Positions 34,951 to 46,989 of a stretch of 64,000 nt of DNA are shown here, piece after piece; position 1 is the first letter of the stretch; every line of letters starts with the position of its first letter. The notes below the pieces were generated by a model. That model saw nothing but the letters and a program-made list of their open reading frames with translations. It was not told the DNA's origin and searched no databases. The stretch spans positions 23,365,420 to 23,429,419 of the forward strand of contig OY741269.1 in assembly GCA_963514095.1 (NCBI GenBank), in the 5' to 3' direction. Source of the DNA: Eutrigla gurnardus. Its lineage: Eukaryota; Chordata; Actinopteri; Perciformes; Triglidae. The position numbers were made by a program, and so were the translations under genes.

Positions 34951-35309
34951 CTGTAAGGAAAGGACAGTATTATGGCACAAATATCGCAAAGCGCTTTCTT
35001 TAAACGTTAACTCTGGTGCAATTGAACAGTCTAACATTATGGCAATGCTGTAGTACACATTGTTTATGCAATAGTACTTCTCCAAATAACACAGGCAACG
35101 TTAATTTTATCGGCATATTCACGTTACGACTGTGGTACTACAGCTTTTTTCTGCCTTTGAATTTTAACATGAACTATCTTTAACAGTCAACTTCAGCAAC
35201 AACGGCAGCAAAAAAAAAAAAAAAAAATGCTGGCAAGCTAGTAACGTTATTAGCTGACATGCTAATCAGTTTACCTTATATAAAGAGCGGACACCAACAT
35301 CATTCTCAC

Positions 35310-35480
35310 CTTATTCGCACATCGTTTGATTCGAAAGTATTGGCTTTTATCACTTTCAACGTGTTCACCCGCAACTGAAACTTAAACAATCCATTTTTCC
35401 GACAAAAGCTTACAGGCTTCACTTAAACTGGTATTAGTCAGGCAGCCATTAGCTAGCAACCGTACACAAACGTCTAGCAA
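35310..35480 (-). other. armc9: candidate armc9 non-coding first exon
   Basis: GCGAATAAG|GTGAGA on the minus strand ends at 35310, a good donor for a first UTR exon. An alternative AAG|GTAAAC lies at 35275. The transcription start is not defined; the upper limit is a guess. Confidence 0.35.
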
Positions 35481-35482
35481 CC
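35453..35482 (-). promoter_or_regulatory. duplicated GGTTGCTAG near the armc9 start
   Basis: CTAGCAACC occurs at 35453-35461 and again at 35474-35482, 21 bp apart. The minus-strand GTTGC core resembles an RFX X-box half-site, plausible for a ciliary gene, but the full X-box is not present. Confidence 0.3.
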
Positions 35483-35825
35483 AATACAGGTCGGAAAGTA
35501 GAGGCAAGTGTCGTGGATAATGACAACATCCCTTTCCGTGATTCCAACCAGACTATTCTTCTTGTCTACGATGGTGTATAAAACGTATTTATTTCCTAGA
35601 GAAACTAGCAAGAAAGCATTTTTATATCTATCTAAGAAATGTCTCTCGGGAAGATGTGTTTTATTTAAATAGGTGTAAAGCACATTTTTTAAATATTAAG
35701 TTACATTAACGACATGCAGGTGGCTACAACGTATATTTTAAATATATAATAACTTATTTTTGTAAGCCATAAACCAGTAAAAAAAAATCGTACCGGTATG
35801 TCTTTATACCTGCTTTATACGGCCC

Positions 35826-35856
35826 TATTGGTAGTTTGTATTTTCAACCGGAAGTA
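35826..35856. promoter_or_regulatory. shared armc9/polr2h promoter motifs (CCAAT and ETS)
   Basis: ATTGG (inverted CCAAT) at 35827-35831 and CCGGAAGT, an ETS/GABP core, at 35848-35855. They lie between the divergent genes, whose first donors are about 740 bp apart (35310 and 36048). Such pairs are typical of TATA-less bidirectional housekeeping promoters. Confidence 0.5.
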
Positions 35857-35939
35857 TTATGCGTGTCAGAGGTCGGCCACATTTCTCGGCGGAACAATTG
35901 CTCCTGCACAGTAATGTTAATGAATGAAGTTTAACTTGA

Positions 35940-36048
35940 AAAAGATATATAGCGCACGCTTCAAACAGAAGTTGTAAACCGAGATAAACTGGGTGTCCGT
36001 GACGTTGTTCTGTGCACGATATAATACAACGACGTCATCTCATTTGAG
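35940..36048 (+). other. polr2h: polr2h non-coding first exon (3' border firm, 5' border guessed)
   Basis: CATTTGAG|GTAAGC at 36048 is a strong donor about 840 bp upstream of the coding exon. No in-frame coding is needed upstream, since the ATG lies in the next exon. Confidence 0.5.
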
Positions 36049-36892
36049 GTAAGCATTGGGGAAGCGTGTGCACAACATGCTAAAGCTAACAGCTAGCCTA
36101 GACTTTGAGATGCTTCTGAAGTTGTACTTGGCTAACGCCATAGAGACCGTGAAACGATGACTAACCTTTGACAGGCAGCAACGTTGTTGAATAACGTCGA
36201 CTAAAACGTGTTTCTGTAACCAACAAATTGTTGAATTGTTGATTGCTTGAATGTAACGTGTTTAGCTAGAGTTGTATCCACATGGATTCCGTTGGGTCAG
36301 TGTGAGTCACTGCTAGTGTTGTGAAGTAGCTTCATTAAATTCAGTTCATTTAATCCAAATAACGTTAAACGTTAGCTACACTTTGCACTTGTCTTTGTGT
36401 TAAGATGAAGAATAATGGTCCTGACTAAAGGTGTCTAGTTTCAGGAAGTTAGCTTTCAGTCTGGATATTTTTTTTAATTTCCCCATGCTATTGTTTGATA
36501 TAAGTGGTAACTTGTACAGGTTGACTTACACAAATATCACAATGCCTTAAATCGTAAAAAATGTAAATGCATTTAAAACATGCCTTTTTTGTTGATTCAA
36601 CAATATGAGCTTCTCTGTTACCTCTTATACTGTCCCTGCTTATGAATATGTATTTACCACGGTGTTTTATCAGTCCTTACTGTGTAACGTAAGCCTGTTT
36701 ATTTTTTATTATAATAGATACTTATATTGGTCTTATTCATAATAATAATACATAGGTTTTAGTTCTTTTCCGGGTGCTTAAAGACGCTTGAAGAAGACGT
36801 GTTCATACACAACATCAGAATTTGTTAAAGTTCGGACTTTATGTAACCTTTTTTTGTCTTTTTCTTTCCTAAGTTCATAGACCAAGACAGGG

Positions 36893-39162
<2,270 letters not shown>

Positions 39163-39375
39163 AACCCGATCAACTTTGAAGTCATAATGAACTGCATACT
39201 GAACATTCGTCTTCTCAAGTCTGCACATGATCACCATCCAAGAGTGGAGACAGAGGAAAGCATATTTAGTTTTTTACTCTTTATAATTACAAAATGCTTT
39301 CCTCCAAGCAGACGGACTACACATTGAAGACTGTGACACTTAATATCTGCAACTTCCATCTGCTGGCAAACTGTA

Positions 39376-39381
39376 AATAAA
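39376..39381 (+). terminator. polr2h poly(A) signal
   Basis: AATAAA about 210 nt past the stop, in CTGTAAATAAAGATT and followed by a T-rich stretch. Confidence 0.75.
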
Positions 39382-39384
39382 GAT

Positions 39385-40418
39385 TTTCTTTTATACAAAA
39401 TAATTCTCTAGACTATATTCCTTCTTAAAATGTCTTTATTTGGACTTTTAATTGAGACGTTGATGACATCCTAAATATTTAAGGAAGTTACGGTATTTTT
39501 TCACTCACTCAAATAGGACTTTTATTACCCAGCAAGGCGGTGGTCCTATTTTTGCTTGGATGGCAGCAAAGTGAAATGTGGACACTCAGGAGACATGATG
39601 ATTGAATTAAGGCTGAAGAGGCTGCTTTTGTGTGCAACACAGGCCTCTGAATGTCAGCTGTAATGGGTGTCACAGGATGGGGGAGGAACACGGCCAATGA
39701 CACTACAGATGTGTGCTTGAAACCTTAAGGAATGTAGTGATGCGGTAGAATACACGTGTATCCTTAAAAAAGAATAGCAATACTGTATGTTTAAAACAAG
39801 TTATCACAGGAATATATATGTTGGTCCTCCTTAGAAATAAGCTTGTTTTTCATCAGAATTGGGAACACCATCATGGGACCCAGATTGATTAGTATAGAGC
39901 CTCTGACGCATCATAAACCGTAGCTACTGTGGGTTATTAGCTCACATGATAACCATTGAATGGTCGGGGTTAGTCACCACGGAAACTTGTTTTCCCCACA
40001 TGGTCTACTAACGCCATGAATGCAAATCAAATTCATATTGTGACACTTGGTTCGGCAGCGACTACAGAAGATGATGTTGGGACTCTTGCCTTTGAAAATC
40101 ATGAGCGTGTCAAGTGTCCTGAGATAACTCTTGTTCTCATATGAGACGATAAATAAAATGACACAAAGTGCAACTGTGACATTGACGGAAGTAAAAAAAA
40201 CAAAGGTGTGTCCTGGCTGTGGCATTCAGGAGCAGGTTTTCATGTTGTGCTACAGGATTTTCACATTTTTAGTTAGTTTTTTTTACAGTGTAGCAGCAGG
40301 TTCTAATAAAAGCACTGTGGAATCTTCTGTAAAGGTTTACGTGTCTTTGACTTAATGCGAAAATGAAAGGACATAAGTGAGTTAGTCTGTCTATTTCTAT
40401 TTACTCCAATCAGATCTA
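39385..40418. other. intergenic stretch after polr2h
   Basis: No gene recognised; short frames only. Confidence 0.5.
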
Positions 40419-40604
40419 GAATGGACAGACTAAGGAAAAGCTTCTTCCCACAGACTGTCAAATGCACATACATCCCTTTTTTTATTTATTTTTTTATTTA
40501 TTTGTATGTTAATATGCTTGTGTGTTTTGTAAATTGCCAAAACTGAGTGTTGCTAAACGGTGTTTCATTGTCCTAACAATGGCAATAAAATATATTCTAT
40601 TCTT
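40419..40604 (+). mobile_element. truncated non-LTR retrotransposon 3' end
   Basis: Begins with a coding remnant RMDRLRKSFFPQTV, like the C-terminal NSFFP motif of fish LINE polymerases. It ends TTTCATTGTCCTAACAATGG, then GCAATAAAATATATTCTATT, a characteristic LINE 3' terminus. 5' truncated. Confidence 0.55.
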
Positions 40605-40770
40605 TACCTTAAATCACTGCTGAACATTTTAAACCTGCAGTCATATTTTCTCATTCGCCATTCAGTGATTGTAAATCATTCTACTATGATCATCGAATAA
40701 AATCTGACGCGCGCGCGTTAAAACCCGGAGATGAGGGAGCGCTTCAGGTTGAGCGCTCGGGACCAGACCG

Positions 40771-40785
40771 CCGGAAGTGACGTAA
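40771..40785 (+). promoter_or_regulatory. ETS-CRE composite element upstream of the MFSD8-like gene
   Basis: CCGGAAGTGACGTAA joins an ETS core to a CRE-like half, in a CpG-rich patch (about 40700-40940) just before the inferred first exon. This composite is a known vertebrate core-promoter motif. Confidence 0.6.
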
Positions 40786-40839
40786 GGTCGAACTAATCTG
40801 CGCAGGAGCATTCCGGGAGCGTTTGCTTTCTTGCACAAT

Positions 40840-40943
40840 GTTTACACGTCGTGGTTGGTGTTTAAAGCTTTACCTGTTCAGGCAGTTTACCGCTGAACTC
40901 GGACGCGGAAAGAGCGCAACCACGTAGAGCGACGCACGCTCCC
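40840..40943 (+). other. non-coding first exon of the MFSD8-like gene
   Basis: Ends at the donor CTCCC|GTAAGT (40943); the start codon is in the next exon after TTTATAG. The 5' border is approximate. Confidence 0.5.
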
Positions 40944-41104
40944 GTAAGTATTAAAACTGTTTAAAAAAGCGTCTACACACCAGGTTTGGTTGTGTGCCCC
41001 TGCGTCCGGGTCTAATTGGAAGCACTGCATTCGGGATTATGTAAACGACGGTGTTTTGAGGGACTAGAATGAACACAAGTTTGGTTTTATAGAAGCCAAA
41101 CGCG

Positions 41105-41180
41105 ATGGACTATCGACGGAAAAAGAAGCTGACATACTTAACCATTGGCCTCATATTTCTTCTAAGCGGTGTGGAATATG
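41105..41180 (+). CDS. MFSD8-like coding exon 1
   Basis: 76 nt, MDYRRKKKLTYLTIGLIFLL then SGVEY. Acceptor TTTTATAG (exon starts 41093), donor TATG|GTAAGA, phase 1. Confidence 0.88.
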
Positions 41181-44100
41181 GTAAGATATGTCTTATTACT
41201 ATTAGTATTATTACATAAACAACAATGTTTCTATATTTGTGATAAACAGACACGCTATTGTAGATACAGTTATTGATAATGTTTTATTCTCATATATTTA
41301 AGAGCACCTAGTTTCCTCCTGGGCACGAATAAAGGATTTCTGATTTATTCTCATCTGAATTAAGCTACAGACCAGTACCATTATCTGGTATCTGGCTGCA
41401 TATTGTTAAGGCCCTTAAACAGACATCACATTAAAATCACATTAACATATTTATAATGCAATCCAATAGAACAACAACTCACCTCTAATCATTCTCAAAA
41501 CGTCCCTGAGAAGAGTCAAATCAACACCCCTTTCAATAAGATAGTACTTATCACAGGCCTGTTGTGTTAGATTGAATCACAGTGAATGTTTCATTTATTT
41601 CGTTATTTTAAATGTCACTCACTGTAGCTTAAATGTCTTAAAAGCTGTGACAAAGAACTAAGAAGCACGACTCAGTTATAACATTGTTTTATCACTCAGT
41701 CACATACCTATAGTGTTTAGTTTATTAGGATCCCCATTAGCACTGCAGCAGCTATTCTCTCTGGGGTCCACAAAACAGACACATAGTGGTAATGCAAGAA
41801 TAAACAGCACAACATAAAGCACAGACACCAAATAGCCTAACATAATACTATAGAAGAAACTCTACAAGACAAAATCCTAGACAGAGAAACACTCTATAGA
41901 ATAAACAGGACCAGACCGCCTGGCACTTCTGCAATTATCTGGGGTTTCATTTCCTCTCTGGAATTTCTTGAGAGTGAACTTTATTGTGTCTCTTTTACCC
42001 AATAATTGAATTAGAATAGTGTTGGGTCAGCACAAGTGTGGAAATGGTATAACGGTATAGTGAGAAAAGCGATGTATTCAAATAAAAAACCTACAGTGGA
42101 CATTTGCTTATCAACATAATTGGGGGAAAAACGTGTTTTAGTTAAAGGCACATACAGGAACATATACAGGACATTCATTTAATATGCTAGTGCCACTTAC
42201 ATGTTAACTAATATGCTGTTATATATGTGTTAGGTACACTTTTTTTAAAATCAGCTTTATAATTCAGTGTAACTCTCAGTCCTAACAGACATAATCCTCT
42301 TATTTCACCCCCATCTCATCAACCTTTGATAAATGTCAGAGTGGTGCCCAGGAGAGTCAGATGGTCAGAGTGCAGCACAGCAGCTGATCTATTGACTCCA
42401 CATAGACACAGATGCGTCAGCATAACTGAGCAGATTGCTGAGCCTACACAAGACAATGCTCACTTCATTATGTGTAATTTTAGATCGTTAGACACTGAAG
42501 TATAACAGGTTCAAGTGTACTTCCTTCTTGTCTCCCCAGCTGTGATATTGCCCACAATATGGAAGTATTTGCAGACATTGAACGCAGCGCCATACTTTCT
42601 GGGTCTGGTCCTGTCCGCATTCAGCTTGAGCGGCCTCCTGACGGGCCCGCTGTTTGGCCACTGGTCCGACAAGACGCGGACCACCAAGAAGATCATCCTG
42701 TTCGCCAACCTTTTTGAGATGATCGGTGAGCTCAGACTTTGTATCTCCATCCCTACCTTCAAATGATCATTTCTTTTTCTATTTGTGTCGTTCACGTTTT
42801 GTGGCTCACTTTATTTTTTCACTCCCCCCTTTTTTTTTTGCTCTCCAGGTAATTTCATGTACTTTATGGGCTACTCCAAGTGGCTGTTACTTTCAAGCAG
42901 GCTGGTGGCAGGTGAGTCTCCGCAGTGACTTATTACCCATTTGGCAGGTAATAAGCAGAGCTAAGCAGTACCATTATGTAAAGATATGAATTAGTTTGTG
43001 CATAAGAGTGTCGTTTGAGGCTTCTAACAGCTGCCGTTTGGTGTTTATTTGTTTTTCAATGTGATGCATATTTAACCCAAAAAAACGATAAATGATAATA
43101 ATAGAACAGCTTGAAAACACATACATTTTCCTCAGGTATCGGCACGGGTGCTGGCTCAGCTATCTTTGGCTTCCTGACCAGAAGCACGACCCTTGAGGAC
43201 CGCGCCACTGCATTTGCTGCTGTCATGGCATGTCGACAAGCTGGCCTTCTGATTGGTCGGTGTTCTGCTGCTTTGTGTTGAAAAATGATATTATGCCGCC
43301 CGATGATCGTTTGAGCTTAAGTGTTTTAAACCGGAATGTTATGTATTGAAATACTGCTCTATTTAACACAGTGACTGCTTCGAGCTCACATGCAAATTGA
43401 AATATTAGTGCATTGGCAGTTACGCTTGATGAAATGAACAAATAGCCTGTAGGACTGGAGTTGCTTTTATATTAATTTGCTCCTCACCAAGATTATGTAG
43501 ATTGATTTTTAAAGATTTAGGAGTGACATGCAGTTAAATCACATTGTTTTAATTTTGTGTTTGACACAGGTCCAGCATTTAACATCTTCCTAAGGCTGTG
43601 CGATTTCCACTTGGGTCCTTTTGTGGTCAATAAATATACCGCTCCAGGGGTAAGGGTCTGCAATAGGTTGTTTCAGGTTTTTCGCAATGTTGTCTTTTGC
43701 CCCTCTTCATAAAGTCTCTTTATTCACCCCCCTGCAGTTGTTCATGTGCCTTCTGTGGACTCTCCTTCAAGTGGCGGTGATGTTAATGTACTGGGACCTA
43801 CCACCTCTAGAGAAGGGGAAAGCCAAGGAGAATTTGTCAGGCCAGAGCAGGGAGGAGGAGGAGGAGGACGAGGGGAGCGATGAGGAAAAACCGCTAATGA
43901 GGTCCCGGGAGCTGGGTGCCTCCTACGGCTCGGTGGTGACCTCCGACCCACCCAGGCACGACGCCTGCGCAGCCTCAAATGGAACGGCGAATCACATCTC
44001 CCCGCTCCCCTCTCCTGTGCCACCGGAGTCACCCAGGCCCTCAGAGAACGTCGGCATCTCCCGAGGTAGTTGGTTGGCAGTGCTTTGGGTCAATATCAGT

Positions 44101-44238
44101 CTCTGTCCATAAAATAGCCTGTAAAAAGCTGTAAAAAGGCATTCTATGCACTGATGTGAGTGTGGTTTTCTTCACACTTTTAACTTCTCCTTACTGCACG
44201 GATATCGTATGCATACTTTGACTTTAGATGTTATAAAG

Positions 44239-44326
<88 letters not shown>

Positions 44327-46258
44327 AGATCTTATAAATAATGTTTCTGACTCTCTTTGTAGAGTTCCTGAGAGAAGAAGTGATCGTGCTGCTGGCTGCT
44401 CAGTTCATCACCCTCTTCAACCAGACGGCGCTGGAGGTGCAGTAAAGACACAGACAGAATCGCACACAAACACATAGATGACTTATTACCACGACAAAGA
44501 AATGATTGTGGCAATTTTTTTACTCTGGAAGTTAATGTTTTCATGACTTTGAGACAAAATTAATTGTTAATACTTAACACTTCCCCCTACCCCCAACAGA
44601 CCATGGTGACCCCGATGACGCAGAAGTACTTTGGCTATGGGGAGCTGGAGAACAGCGTGATGTACTGTCTCTGCGGCGTGGAGGTGATCGCCGGCTTCCT
44701 GTTTGTGCGCTGGCTGAGCCAGCGTGTTGACGAGCGGGTGGTCCTGGTCATCGGTCTGACCGTCTGCAACATCTCTGGAGTCTGGTGCCTCATCTTCCTG
44801 GCTAATCCACTAGGTCAGACTGCACCCAAGAAACGTCTCTCTTATCTTCATCAACAGCATCTGATGCTGCCACAAAAATGACTCGGTTTAATGTAACAAG
44901 TTTTACGTGAATACCTTTGCTGATCCTCAAATCTGGAACATGAATCATGAACACAGCAGACATACATTCTATGACAATCATCCTCACCATCAAACATTTG
45001 AAATAGCCCATTAGAAATTGACTTTTTCTGTTGCACTGTGTTTCCTGTAGGTAGTTTCCCATGGCAGCTGACTGAGTTCGTCATCGGGGTGTTTCTGCAG
45101 GTTTTGGGTTTGCCATTTGTGGCTGTGGCTCAGGTTTCCCTCTTCTCCAAAGTTACCTCTGAGAAAACACAAGGTGAGAAACTGCACCATCTTGTGGGAA
45201 AGAGGAAGCATTGCATTTAGGAAAGTAAGTCCTGGTTTTAGGTGTGTTGAGTCATTGTGTCTTGCTTGCATTGCAGGTTTCAGTCAGGGAGTGCGTCGCT
45301 CGGTGGGAGGACTAGCTACCATCCTGGGCCCTCTGTGGGCCGGCGGCCTCACCGACAACATGTACATCATGATGGGCGTGATGATGGGACTGCTGGCGCT
45401 GCTAACGGTATGCCGAAGGCAACTGAAAGACAGAGAATGGGTCTATTTCCAAGACATCACGTCATGCCAAATCTTATTTAGCAGAACCTGATTAACCACT
45501 AAGGCGTGGTACTGAATAACTGTACTTTAGTAGTTTACCATGTGCCTTTAGGAATAAATAGCAATTACTTTGATCTAACTTTGTCTGTGCATGTTCAATA
45601 CATGTGCACAGAAGTCAGAATCTAATACAAATAAATAACAAACATCAGAAAAGAGATTCCAGTTAGGAATATGAGATGTGAGTTGACATCTAAGAGCCAG
45701 CAGCTCAAACAAGCATAATGAAATGCTGTGGGCAAACCATAGTCCAGCAACAAAATGTTTCCACTATCATTGGGAAAAAAAAGAACATAAAAACCAAGGA
45801 CTTCTTTCTTTTTAAATTAGGTCCAACAGGAAGCTCCCTTCACAGTCCTCTCTTTTACTGTCTGTCATAATTTTCATTGTAAAGGACGTGCTGTTACATC
45901 CCCGACAGCTCTGAAATAGGGTTCAAGGGCTCAGGGTTTCTCCAGATCAGTCAGTTTTTCAGGATTCACTCTGTGTGAACATCAATTATTCACCCTGGCA
46001 TCAGGCTTTTTGATATTTATTCGTTTCAGATTCATGAAGAATGGACAACTAAGAGTTAAAAGGAGAGATCTGAGACATTCACATGACATGAATAAACGAC
46101 ATGTAGAAGAGAATCCAAAGGTTTCTCCCCCTTTTTCTTCTTTCTCGTATTAAAACTATTCTAATGTCGTCTTACAGATGATGGTGGTTTTCTCATACGA
46201 ACGGCTGGTTGCTCCTGTTACAGAGGAGCATGTGGACGACTCGGACAACTGTGGCTAA
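41105..46258 (+). CDS. MFSD8 (CLN7)-like major facilitator superfamily transporter
   Basis: Twelve-helix MFS protein of the MFSD8/CLN7 group, whose human member is a lysosomal chloride-permeable channel/transporter. Eleven coding exons agree in phase: 1476 nt, 491 residues. Seen: basic N-terminus MDYRRKKK, TM1 (about 9-29), the MFS motif-A loop GHWSDKTRTTKK (about 66-77), TM4 with LVAGIGTGAGSAIFGF, TM5-6, then a long hydrophilic loop (about 200-285) with EEEEEDEGSDEEKPLM, and TM7-12 ending MMVVFSYERL. DEEKPLM resembles an acidic dileucine-type lysosomal sorting signal (inference). It is shorter than MFSD8, lacks its long N-terminal tail and diverges throughout, so I take it as the fish MFSD8-like paralogue (mfsd8l1/mfsd8l2 type) but cannot say which. 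Start ATG at 41105 is the first in its exon. Confidence 0.9.
41305..41352 (+). mobile_element. short LINE/SINE-like 3' tail relic
   Basis: TTTCCTCCTGGGCACGAATA, then AAGGATTTCTGATT, resembles the common fish retroposon tail ending in (ATTCTG)n. Only the tail is present. Confidence 0.35.
41721..41920 (-). mobile_element. interspersed retroposon 3' end, minus strand
   Basis: On plus it starts TTTATTAGGATCCCCATTAG, then GCAGCAGCTATTCTCTCTGG and GGTCCACAAAA, a very widespread fish repeat whose 3' end (GGGGATCCTAATAAA) lies on the minus strand. Upper border approximate. Confidence 0.55.
42540..42725 (+). CDS. MFSD8-like coding exon 2
   Basis: 186 nt, phase 1 to 1, VILPTIWKYLQTLNAAPYFL, GLVLSAFSLSGLLTGPLFGH, WSDKTRTTKKIILFANLFEM. 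TM1 end, TM2, motif A and TM3 start. Confidence 0.95.
42849..42911 (+). CDS. MFSD8-like coding exon 3
   Basis: 63 nt, phase 1 to 1, NFMYFMGYSKWLLLSSRLVA. Acceptor CTCTCCAG, donor CAG|GTGAGT. Confidence 0.94.
43136..43255 (+). CDS. MFSD8-like coding exon 4
   Basis: 120 nt, phase 1 to 1, IGTGAGSAIFGFLTRSTTLE then AFAAVMACRQAGLLI. The donor ATTG|GTCGGT is unusual for +3 C but is the only one giving the continuing frame. Confidence 0.92.
43570..43649 (+). CDS. MFSD8-like coding exon 5
   Basis: 80 nt, phase 1 to 0, PAFNIFLRLCDFHLGPFVVN then KYTAPG. Donor GGG|GTAAGG. Confidence 0.93.
43738..44065 (+). CDS. MFSD8-like coding exon 6
   Basis: 328 nt, phase 0 to 1, LFMCLLWTLLQVAVMLMYWD (TM6), then the central acidic and Pro/Ser-rich loop ending SENVGISR. 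Donor CGAG|GTAGTT is weak. Confidence 0.93.
44239..44326 (+). repeat. (TCTA)22 microsatellite in an MFSD8-like intron
   Basis: Uninterrupted TCTA units, ending 36 bp before the exon 7 start at 44363. Confidence 0.97.
44363..44436 (+). CDS. MFSD8-like coding exon 7
   Basis: 74 nt, phase 1 to 0, FLREEVIVLLAAQFITLFNQ then TALE; TM7. Acceptor TTTGTAG. Confidence 0.94.
44600..44813 (+). CDS. MFSD8-like coding exon 8
   Basis: 214 nt, phase 0 to 1, TMVTPMTQKYFGYGELENSV, CGVEVIAGFLFVRWLSQRVD, VLVIGLTVCNISGVWCLIFL; TM8-9. Confidence 0.95.
45051..45173 (+). CDS. MFSD8-like coding exon 9
   Basis: 123 nt, phase 1 to 1, SFPWQLTEFVIGVFLQVLGL then PFVAVAQVSLFSKVTSEKTQ; TM10. Confidence 0.95.
45277..45407 (+). 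CDS. MFSD8-like coding exon 10
   Basis: 131 nt, phase 1 to 0, FSQGVRRSVGGLATILGPLW, AGGLTDNMYIMMGVMMGLLA, LLT; TM11-12. Donor ACG|GTATGC. Confidence 0.95.
46178..46258 (+). CDS. MFSD8-like coding exon 11
   Basis: 81 nt, MMVVFSYERLVAPVTEEHVD then DSDNCG and TAA. Acceptor CTTACAG. 3' UTR follows; AATAAA at 46465-46470 is one possible poly(A) signal. Confidence 0.92.
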   Translation: MMVVFSYERLVAPVTEEHVDDSDNCG

Positions 46259-46920
46259 TCCAGCAGGTGGTGGATAACATGGATATGGAAGGTAGCTTTT
46301 TACATGATCAAATTGTACAATTTCCTGAGGGATTAAAGTGTTCTGATTCTGATACATTTAGTAACGAAAGGACATTGTTTTCATCCGAATCGACTTTGTC
46401 CGTTTTTGTTTGTGCACGCAAACACACAATACGAGTCAATAACAATCAAAATTTTGTTCATAATAATAAATTGATATACTCCATGTTATTCGTTGGCATG
46501 GTAAAAAAAAACTTGCCCTGTCAGATAACTGTAAATACCACCACCTCTCATCCTGTATTTCTTTCCATTCCGTCTGTGCACAGTGGAAGATTCTCCGTCC
46601 TGCACCTTTTATAGTCCAGCTGCAGCTTCACGTTCTGCATTGGGACCAGCATGCAGGGTGATAACAAACACGCCAACAGCACACACCTCGCCACATCCTG
46701 AGGACTTACCTAGAACTGTACAGAGAAAGATCAAAAAACTGATATGGTGTATAAGTACATTTCCCATGGAAATCTGGAGTCCTGCTGACACCACGTGTCC
46801 AAGCTTTAGATTAAAACGGTTGCTGTCCTTTATTGTTCTGCACTGAGTTCCAACTACACTTGGTGCGTCATACTTTCTGCCATTAATGAACATACCAAAC
46901 GTTGTGGATTTAGCTGACAC

Positions 46921-46947
46921 ATGTCCTTGATCAAGTATCAAGGACAT
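46921..46947. repeat. perfect 11-bp hairpin
   Basis: ATGTCCTTGAT, 5-nt spacer CAAGT, ATCAAGGACAT. A related TAGCTGACAYATGTCCTT direct repeat follows at about 46956-46973. Lies about 660 bp beyond the MFSD8-like stop; possibly in its 3' UTR. Confidence 0.8.
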
Positions 46948-46989
46948 TCCTTCATTTAGCTGACATATGTCCTTCATACTTGATCTTTT

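Noticed and set aside
43742..44032. 96-codon minus-strand frame rich in Arg and Pro
   Set aside because: Antisense shadow of MFSD8-like exon 6.
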